DNA of 35,580 nucleotides, taken from contig JACPOB010000197.1 of NCBI GenBank assembly GCA_016185145.1, positions 1 through 35,580 of the forward strand, read 5' to 3'. This DNA comes from Rhodospirillales bacterium (GTDB lineage: Bacteria; Pseudomonadota; Alphaproteobacteria; Reyranellales; Reyranellaceae). The translations under genes and the position numbers were made by a program. The notes beneath the pieces are model-generated. The model was given only the letters and a program-made list of their open reading frames with translations. It was not told the origin of the DNA and did no database searches. The first letter of the stretch is position 1, and the number at the start of each line of letters is the position of its first letter. This document shows, piece after piece, positions 30,889 to 35,580 of the stretch.

Positions 30889-31419
30889 GTGAAACGCCAC
30901 CTGAAATACGCCCTGGAACTCCTCTTCGTGCCGATCGCGGCGGCGGTCGTGTTCATCGAAGAGACGCTGCTGCGCTACCTGGGACTGGCCATGGCGGCGA
31001 TCGCCAAGTGGCCGCCTGTCGCGGCGATCGAACGCTGGTTGCGGCGGCTGCCGCCCTGGGCCGCGTTGCTGGCTTTCGGCGCGCCTTCACTGCTGGTGAT
31101 TCCGATCAAACTTTCCGCTGTCTGGTTTGCGTTGCACCATCGCTACGCGCTGTCGCTGCTGAGTATTGTCATCGGCAAGATGCTGGCCACCGCGCTGGTG
31201 GCGCGGCTCTACATGGTGCTGCGCCCGACCCTGGTGCAGATGGCCTGGTACCTGCGCACCGAGACCTGGCTGTTCGACTGGCGTGACCGCCTCTATGCCT
31301 TCATGCGCGCCCTGCCGGCCTGGCAGAAGGCGAAGGCGATGATCCAGGACGTGCGGCGCTGGATGCGTGGGTTGCTGGGGGCGCGCCACTCCAGTGGCGC
31401 GTCTTCGCGGGATCGGTAG
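30889..31419 (+). CDS. Small conserved-looking membrane protein of unknown function
   Basis: A 176-residue protein with about three hydrophobic segments: residues 8-30 (ALELLFVPIAAAVVFIEETLL), about 55-82 (WAALLAFGAPSLLVIPIKLSAVWFAL) and about 87-110 (ALSLLSIVIGKMLATALVARLYMVL). A basic amphipathic C-terminal region follows (AWQKAKAMIQDVRRWMRG). I do not recognise a functional family; similar membrane proteins occur, as I recall, in other alphaproteobacteria. The start is a GTG at 30889 giving MKRHLKYALELL; no in-frame ATG is available. The last residues (GLLGARHSSGASSRDR) are largely encoded by the left arm of an inverted repeat, so the natural C-terminus was probably replaced when the repeat arrived. 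Confidence 0.72.
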   Translation: MKRHLKYALELLFVPIAAAVVFIEETLLRYLGLAMAAIAKWPPVAAIERWLRRLPPWAALLAFGAPSLLVIPIKLSAVWFALHHRYALSLLSIVIGKMLATALVARLYMVLRPTLVQMAWYLRTETWLFDWRDRLYAFMRALPAWQKAKAMIQDVRRWMRGLLGARHSSGASSRDR

Positions 31420-31474
31420 GCGGGCTCCAGTTCCGCAAGCATGAACGCGCCACTGGAGTGGCGCGCCCCCAGCA
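31373..31474. repeat. Inverted repeat with perfect 30-base arms
   Basis: Arms 31373-31402 and 31445-31474 are exact reverse complements (outer TGCTGGGGGCGCGCCACT), separated by 42 bases. Each arm contains the inner palindrome GCGCCACTCCAGTGGCGC. The left arm lies within the end of the membrane protein gene, and the right arm ends 20 bases before the TauD start. It belongs to a different sequence family from copies A-C. Confidence 0.9.
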
Positions 31475-31494
31475 ATGATCTAGAGTCCCGGGCC

Positions 31495-32334
31495 ATGACC
31501 GAGATCGTTCCCTGCAAAGGTCCCCTGGGCGCGCGCATAGAGGGGCTCGATCGCAGCCGCGCCGGTGAGCCCGAGATCGCAGCGCTTCTGAACCGCGCCC
31601 TGGCCGAGCATCTGCTGGTCGTCGTGCCCGGCGAGCGCATGGCGCCATCGGAGACGCTGGCCTTCGCGCGGGCCTTCGGCACGCCCAGGACGCAGCTCCT
31701 GCGCTACAAGCGCAGCGGCGACGTGCCGGAAGTGTCGGTCATGGTGTCGACCCTGATGGCCGACGGCACGACCGACAAGACGGCGATCCGCGCCGAGGAC
31801 TGGCACACCGACGATTCGTATTTCGCGGTTCCCGCCAAGGCGACGCTGCTGCACGGCATCGAGATTCCGAGCCACGGCGGCTCGACCTGGTTCTGCAGCA
31901 TGCACTCGGTCTACGAGGCGCTGCCCGCGAAGCTTCGGCAGCACATCGACGGGATGCGCGCCATCCACGGCTACGACACGCCGCGCGCCCGCAATCGGCC
32001 GTCGGCGCGCACGCCGCAGGAGATCGCCGAGACGCCCGACGTCGAGCATCCCCTGGTGCGCACCCATCCCGTGACCGGCCGCAAGGCGCTCTATCTCAAT
32101 CCCAATCGGCTCGATCGCATCGTCGGGCTGGAACGGGCCGAGAGCGATGCGCTGCTCGACGAACTGGCCGACGAGGCGCGCAAGCCGCAGCACCATTTCG
32201 GCCATGTCTGGACGAAGGGCGACATCGTGATCTGGGACAACCGCGCCACCATGCACCGGGTGGTGATCGACTACCCGATGGGCGAACCGCGCGTCATGCA
32301 GCGCGTGCTGATCGAGGGCGAGAAGCCGGTGTGA
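31495..32334 (+). CDS. TauD/TfdA family Fe(II)/2-oxoglutarate dioxygenase
   Basis: A 279-residue dioxygenase, the second TauD-family member in the window. Ligands are His104 and Asp106 in EDWHTDDSYF and His254 in DNRATMHRVV; Arg270 in VMQRVLIEG binds 2-oxoglutarate. The pattern KALYLNPNRLDRIVGLE is also typical. ATG 31495 starts MTEIVPCKGPLGARIEGLD; an in-frame ATG at 31441 lies in the repeat and would add an unrelated leader (MNAPLEWRAPS), so it is rejected. No obvious ribosome-binding site is visible just upstream. It is flanked by repeat elements on both sides and appears monocistronic. Substrate unknown. Confidence 0.9.
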   Translation: MTEIVPCKGPLGARIEGLDRSRAGEPEIAALLNRALAEHLLVVVPGERMAPSETLAFARAFGTPRTQLLRYKRSGDVPEVSVMVSTLMADGTTDKTAIRAEDWHTDDSYFAVPAKATLLHGIEIPSHGGSTWFCSMHSVYEALPAKLRQHIDGMRAIHGYDTPRARNRPSARTPQEIAETPDVEHPLVRTHPVTGRKALYLNPNRLDRIVGLERAESDALLDELADEARKPQHHFGHVWTKGDIVIWDNRATMHRVVIDYPMGEPRVMQRVLIEGEKPV

Positions 32335-32335
32335 T

Positions 32336-32425
32336 TCTTCCGGACCGCGCGCTGGGTCGCGTCAGACGCGACCTCCCTGCGCGCTCATGAATTATGAGCG
32401 AGCTGGAAGCTCGCGGTCCGGAAGA
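32336..32425. repeat. Inverted repeat copy C, with expanded left arm
   Basis: The outer ends TCTTCCGGACCGCG and CGCGGTCCGGAAGA match copies A and B minus one base. The right arm folds as GCGAGCT-GGA-AGCTCGC (32398-32414). The left arm carries instead a longer hairpin including GTCGCGTC-A-GACGCGAC (32356-32372) within GCGCGC ends. It starts 1 base after the TauD stop and ends before the convergent CoA transferase. Confidence 0.85.
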
Positions 32426-32444
32426 TCATGAGCTGGCCGGAGGC

Positions 32445-33638
32445 TCAGCGCACCGCGCCCGTCGCTTTCATCGCCTCGATCTCGGCCTCGGAGTACCCGG
32501 CTTCTGCCAGCACCTCGCTCGTGTGCTCGCCGAGCTTCGGCGCGTGGGCGAGCTTCTCGCGGTCGCCGCCGGAGAAGGTGTTGGCGGGGCGGGTGCGGCG
32601 GATGCGGCCTTCGCTGGGATGGTCTTCCGCACCGAAGAAGCCGACATCGTCGAGATGCGGATCGGTCAGCAGGTCCTCGATCGAATTGTAGCGGGCTGCC
32701 GGTATGTCGAGCTCGTCGAAGACTTTTAGCCACTCGGCCGTGGTCTTCTGGGCGAGCCCGGCCTTGCGGACCTCGAAATATTCGCCGGAATTGGCCGTGC
32801 GGCTGCCGGGACTGTCGAAGCGCGGATCGGTCTTGAGCTCGGGCCGGCCGATGGCGTCGAAGAAGCCGAAGGCGTGCGCATTGGTGTTGGGCGCGACGGT
32901 GATGTAGCCGTCCTTGGTCGGCAGCGGCCGGTAGTCGGGCGTCAGCAGGCGGTTGTCGCCGCTGGGGCCGACCGGCGGATCGAAGGTCATGGCGCCCATG
33001 TGCTCGCTCGACACGAACGAGGCCATGTTCTCCAGCATCGGCACGTCGATCGCCTCGCCCTTGCCGGTCTTCTCGCGGCGATAGAGGGCGAAGCCGATGG
33101 CCTGCGCGGCGATCAGCCCGCTGGTGTGGTCGCTCATCACCATGGGTACGAAGCGCGGCTCGCCGGTCGCGCGGGCGAGGGTGCCGGCGACGCCCGACAG
33201 GCTCTGCACGATCGGATCGTAGGCGGGCCGATTGTAGTACCGGCCGCCGCGGCCGAAGGCCAGGATCGAGCAATGGATCAGCTTGGGGTGCGTGGGCGCC
33301 AGGCTCTTGTAGTCGAGGCCGGCACGGGCGAGGCCTTCGGGCCGAACGTTGCTCACGAACACGTCTGCGTTGGCGATCAGGCGCTTCATCGCGGCGAGCC
33401 CGTCGGCCTTCTTGAGGTCGAGCACGATCGAGCGCTTGTTGCGGTTGAAGTTGAGGAACTTGCCCGACATGCCGGGATTGCGGCTGCCGCGCGCCATGGT
33501 GCGCAAAAGATCTCCCGCAGGCGCCTCGACCTTGATCACGTCGGCGCCGTAATCGGCCAGCGTGCGCGTGCAGATCGGCCCGACCACGACCGTCGTCAGG
33601 TCGACGACGCGCACGCCGTCGAGGGGGCCGCCATTCAT
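32445..33638 (-). CDS. CaiB/BaiF family (class III) CoA transferase
   Basis: A 397-residue class III CoA transferase, which moves CoA between carboxylic acids in the cytoplasm. GPLDGVRVVDLTTVVVGPICTRTLADYGADVIKVEAP is the family N-terminus, followed by NRNKRSIVLDLK, the DVFVSNVRPEGLARAGLDY region and YDPIVQSLSGVAG. The catalytic aspartate is expected in VMSDHTSGLIAAQAI, which aligns with the family motif near residue 175. The ATG at 33638 overlaps the stop of the upstream hydratase gene (ATGA), so the two are translationally coupled. The pair suggests activation of an unsaturated or hydroxylated diacid to a CoA thioester followed or preceded by hydration; the specific acid is unknown. Confidence 0.92.
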   Translation of the reverse strand: MNGGPLDGVRVVDLTTVVVGPICTRTLADYGADVIKVEAPAGDLLRTMARGSRNPGMSGKFLNFNRNKRSIVLDLKKADGLAAMKRLIANADVFVSNVRPEGLARAGLDYKSLAPTHPKLIHCSILAFGRGGRYYNRPAYDPIVQSLSGVAGTLARATGEPRFVPMVMSDHTSGLIAAQAIGFALYRREKTGKGEAIDVPMLENMASFVSSEHMGAMTFDPPVGPSGDNRLLTPDYRPLPTKDGYITVAPNTNAHAFGFFDAIGRPELKTDPRFDSPGSRTANSGEYFEVRKAGLAQKTTAEWLKVFDELDIPAARYNSIEDLLTDPHLDDVGFFGAEDHPSEGRIRRTRPANTFSGGDREKLAHAPKLGEHTSEVLAEAGYSEAEIEAMKATGAVR

Positions 33639-34501
33639 TGCGCGAACTCCAGGTCCATCTCGCCGCACAGCACGCCGTTCTTGTCGGCCGCCCAGATCCT
33701 GAGCTTGCCGTCCTTCTGCTCCTCACCGCGCACCTCGATGGATTCGCCGACCCACAGCGGATGGACGAGCCGCGTGGTGTAGGTCGCGAGCGTGCCCTTG
33801 GCGTGCTTCAGCGCCGCATCGACCATCAGGTGCATCGACAGGCCGCCGTTGGAGACGATGGCGGGGTAGCCTTCTTCGCTGCGTGTGTAGTCGCCATCGT
33901 AGTGGATGCGATGGGCGTTCCAGGTCAGCGCCGAAAAACGGAAATTGAGCGTGTTCGTGAGCTCGGTGCGCTCGCTCCAGGCATGGTCGGTGCGCGCCTT
34001 CGTGGGCACGGTCGCCGTCGTCTTCTGTCCCGCCGGCACCGCCTGCCGGTAGATGGCGTCCATCTCGTCGACCGCCAGCGTCTTGCCGCCCTGCTCGTAG
34101 GTGTGGCGCATGGTCAGCACGAAGATGTCGCCCGAGCGGCCGGTCTTGGGGACGATGTCGGCGACTTCCGCCTTCTTCACGGCGGGCTCGCCGGCGCGCA
34201 ACTTGCCCATGACCTTGACCCGGCGGCCTGCGCCCATGCGGCGCGGCATCGGGATCGGCGGCAGCACCACGCCCTTCTTGGCGTGGCCGTCGGGACCGAT
34301 CTCGCTCTGCAGCACCGTCTCGACACCGATGAAGCTGAACCAGTGCGGCGGCAGCTCGGTGCCGCGCAAGATCGTCGCCGGATCGACGTTGAACGTGCCG
34401 GCGGCGCGGCGCATCGCCATCAGCCCGACATCGTCCTCGACGGTGCGCACGCGGCCGATCCAGGGCCGCAGATCCTTCATCGCGTCGTCCATCCAGCTCA
34501 T
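33635..34501 (-). CDS. HTD2/MaoC-type hydratase with FAS1-like dehydratase domain
   Basis: A 288-residue double hot-dog hydratase/dehydratase. The N-terminal FAS1-like dehydratase half includes WIGRVRTVEDDVG, LPPHWFSFIGVE and GVVLPPIPMPRRMGAG. The C-terminal MaoC-like half has FRFSALTWNAHRIHYDGDYTRSEEGYPAIVSNGGL, containing the N-x4-H-type active site region of the hydratase family. The arrangement resembles mesaconyl-C4-CoA hydratase and fungal HTD2. ATG 34501 is preferred because GGAGGAAG lies 5-10 bases upstream; an ATG five codons earlier overlaps that ribosome-binding site. It is first of a two-gene operon with the CaiB-type CoA transferase, an arrangement also seen for mesaconyl-CoA transferase/hydratase pairs. 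Confidence 0.9.
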   Translation of the reverse strand: MSWMDDAMKDLRPWIGRVRTVEDDVGLMAMRRAAGTFNVDPATILRGTELPPHWFSFIGVETVLQSEIGPDGHAKKGVVLPPIPMPRRMGAGRRVKVMGKLRAGEPAVKKAEVADIVPKTGRSGDIFVLTMRHTYEQGGKTLAVDEMDAIYRQAVPAGQKTTATVPTKARTDHAWSERTELTNTLNFRFSALTWNAHRIHYDGDYTRSEEGYPAIVSNGGLSMHLMVDAALKHAKGTLATYTTRLVHPLWVGESIEVRGEEQKDGKLRIWAADKNGVLCGEMDLEFAQ

Positions 34502-34599
34502 GACATCTTCCTCCATGGCGCGGGAAAATCGCACGCATCCCCGGAAAGAAGAAGGGCCTGCTTTCGCAGACGCTGCCGAGGATCGAAAGACGAGCAACG

Positions 34600-34704
34600 C
34601 CTCACCCTGAGGAGCGGCCCGTAGGGCCGCGTCTCGAAGGGTGGGCAACAGTCGTGCTGTGCCCCACCCTTCGAGACGGCGCTGCACGCCTCCTCAGGGT
34701 GAGG
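34600..34704. repeat. Long imperfect inverted repeat
   Basis: The left arm 34600-34645 (CCTCACCCTGAGGAGCGGCC, then GTCTCGAAGGGTGGG) pairs with 34663-34704 (CCCACCCTTCGAGACG, then CTCCTCAGGGTGAGG), with mismatches only in the middle of each arm. It lies between the HTD2-type gene and the NTF2-like gene, just after the latter's 3' end. The outer 22 bases are identical to the short element at 6051-6083. Confidence 0.88.
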
Positions 34705-34722
34705 TGGGGCGTGATGCCGCTG

Positions 34723-35139
34723 TTACTTGCGGCGCACCGCCAACAGCGCCTTGAGGCCCTGCCAACCGAAGTAGACCCGGTGATAGACGATCAGGCCGTT
34801 CTCGATGTCCATCGATTCGAACAGATCGACCTGCGTGGCGCCGCCGGGCGTCAGCCGCGGATACTCCCAGGTGAGCAGCTTGCCGTTCGAGAAGAAGAGC
34901 CCGCTGCGATAGAGTTCGCTGAACTCGGCCTTCAGGTTCGCGAAGTTGCGGGCGAACAGTTGCTCGATCTCGGCGCGGCCGCGCAGGATGCCGTCGTCGC
35001 GGTCGGGGAACTGCGCCAGCACGGTAGGGCTCTCGAACACGGCATGCTCGGCATAGAGGGCCACGAGGCCCGCGAGATCGCGGGACATCAGCGTGCTGTG
35101 CCAGCGCTCGTAGATGTGACGAACTTGTGCTTCTGACAT
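34723..35139 (-). CDS. Nuclear transport factor 2 (SnoaL-like) family protein
   Basis: A 138-residue protein of the NTF2-like superfamily: MSEAQVRHIYERWHSTLMSRDLAGLVALYAEHAVFESP, then ILRGRAEIEQLFARNFA and DIENGLIVYHRVYFGWQGL. The fold is a cone-shaped alpha+beta barrel, used either as small isomerase/hydrolase-type enzymes or as a ligand-binding scaffold, so function cannot be assigned. The ATG at 35139 follows AGGAGAGCCGCC; codons upstream in frame are out of place for the family. It lies downstream of glnA on the same strand but is separated by a strong terminator, so it should have its own promoter in 35140-35211. Confidence 0.87.
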   Translation of the reverse strand: MSEAQVRHIYERWHSTLMSRDLAGLVALYAEHAVFESPTVLAQFPDRDDGILRGRAEIEQLFARNFANLKAEFSELYRSGLFFSNGKLLTWEYPRLTPGGATQVDLFESMDIENGLIVYHRVYFGWQGLKALLAVRRK

Positions 35140-35183
35140 GGCGGCTCTCCTGTGTGATGGGGAGCAAGCCAATAGTCTGCCGC

Positions 35184-35205
35184 TGCTGACAGCGTTGTGT
35201 CAGCA
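35184..35205. repeat. Small inverted repeat upstream of the NTF2-like gene
   Basis: TGCTGACA (35184-35191) pairs with TGTCAGCA (35198-35205) around GCGTTG. Its position in the 72-base gap between the glnA terminator and the NTF2-like start makes it a candidate operator or transcript hairpin; neither is proven. Confidence 0.6.
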
Positions 35206-35211
35206 ACGCGC

Positions 35212-35242
35212 AAAAAAGAAAGGGGCCTCGAAGGCCCCTTTC
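35212..35242 (-). terminator. Rho-independent terminator of glnA
   Basis: On the minus strand, GAAAGGGGCC pairs with GGCCCCTTTC around a TTCGA loop and is followed by TTTTTT (complement of 35217-35212). It begins 19 bases after the glnA stop and is the clearest terminator in the window. Confidence 0.92.
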
Positions 35243-35261
35243 CGTGATCCCTGCGTCTCGC

Positions 35262-35580
35262 TCAGATCGAGTAGTACATCTTGTACTCGACCGGCGCCGG
35301 CTGGTGCTCCCAGTTGTAGACTTCTTCCCACTTGAGCTCCATGTAGGCGTCGATCTGGTCGTCGGTGAACACCCCGCCCTTGGTGAGGAAGGAACGGTCG
35401 GCGTCGAGGCTGTTCAGCGCCTCGCGCAGCGAGCCCGCGACGGTCGGAACCTTGGTCAGCTCCTCCGGCGGCAGGTCGTACAGGTTCTTGTCCATCGGGT
35501 CGCCCGGATGGATCTTGTTCTGGATGCCGTCGATGCCGGCCATCAGCATCGCCGCGAAGGCGAGGTAGGGATTGGCCGAC
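35262..35580 (-). CDS. glnA: Glutamine synthetase type I, C-terminal part (cut by window end)
   Basis: The C-terminal 105 residues of type I glutamine synthetase, which joins ammonia to glutamate using ATP. SANPYLAFAAMLMAGIDGIQNKI, then GDPMDKNLYDLPPEE and LDADRSFLTKGGVFTDD, and the ending WEHQPAPVEYKMYYSI are nearly invariant features of proteobacterial GlnA. The conserved tyrosine adenylylated by GlnE should be the Tyr in KNLYDLPPEE, so regulation by adenylylation is expected from the family. The gene continues beyond the right edge; glnB is normally just upstream in alphaproteobacteria but is not visible here. Confidence 0.97.
   Translation of the reverse strand, partial: SANPYLAFAAMLMAGIDGIQNKIHPGDPMDKNLYDLPPEELTKVPTVAGSLREALNSLDADRSFLTKGGVFTDDQIDAYMELKWEEVYNWEHQPAPVEYKMYYSI

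Noticed and set aside
31441..31494. N-terminal extension of the second TauD gene from ATG 31441
   Set aside because: The extension is encoded by the repeat arm and is unlike any TauD leader; ATG 31495 matches the family start.

Overview
The window looks like a chromosomal segment from a GC-rich, metabolically versatile alphaproteobacterium. This is an inference from gene content: several orphan Bug/TctC-type periplasmic binding proteins, CaiB-type CoA transferases, TauD-type and phytanoyl-type dioxygenases, and a CoxG/CoxSLM-like molybdenum hydroxylase set. A Reyranella- or Bradyrhizobium-like soil/water bacterium would fit, but no rRNA or other taxonomic marker is present. Genes are densely packed on both strands. 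I see no tRNA, rRNA, CRISPR array, transposase or phage gene. Very long antisense reading frames accompany many real genes and are treated as composition artefacts.

Layout. 1-36 is the tail of an upstream gene. 113-3940 (+) is a catabolic run: quinone oxidoreductase, Bug-type binding protein, SDR oxidoreductase, and a DUF2817 M14-like metallopeptidase. 4108-6042 (+) is a membrane-anchored GH17 glucanase/transglycosidase. 6114-10640 (+) holds CoxG plus a CoxS-CoxL-CoxM set whose large subunit carries the form II motif AYRGAGR, so the substrate need not be CO. It is followed by a clear terminator and pyroglutamyl-peptidase I. 11376-13087 (-) holds a doubly broken gene and an Fe(II) dioxygenase-like gene. 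An MmyB-type XRE regulator (-) is divergent from a zinc-type dehydrogenase (+), followed by a frameshifted small gene (-).

15534-19891 (-) is an RND efflux pump and its adaptor. They are divergent from a TetR regulator that starts at TTG, and four GTTCAG half-sites lie between. A TMEM43-family membrane protein, a phytanoyl-type dioxygenase overlapping an ABM monooxygenase, and an N-acyl-D-amino-acid deacylase-type amidohydrolase follow (all -). 24755-26842 (+) pairs a tartrate/D-malate-type dehydrogenase with a Bug protein. A LysR regulator (-) is divergent from a TauD dioxygenase and a third Bug protein (+). The end of the window holds a PhoD-like phosphatase (-), a small membrane protein (+), a second TauD protein (+), a CaiB CoA transferase overlapping an HTD2-type hydratase (-), an NTF2-like protein (-), and the C-terminus of glutamine synthetase (-) with its terminator.

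The most distinctive non-coding signal is the set of long intergenic palindromes: 3941-4040, 18648-18735, 32336-32425, 31373-31474, 34600-34704, 6051-6083, 6703-6748 and 6777-6816. Three of them form one family in which each arm folds into its own hairpin, with paired (compensatory) base differences between copies. One copy lies inside the efflux operon. A palindrome of another family has become the C-terminal coding sequence of a membrane protein.
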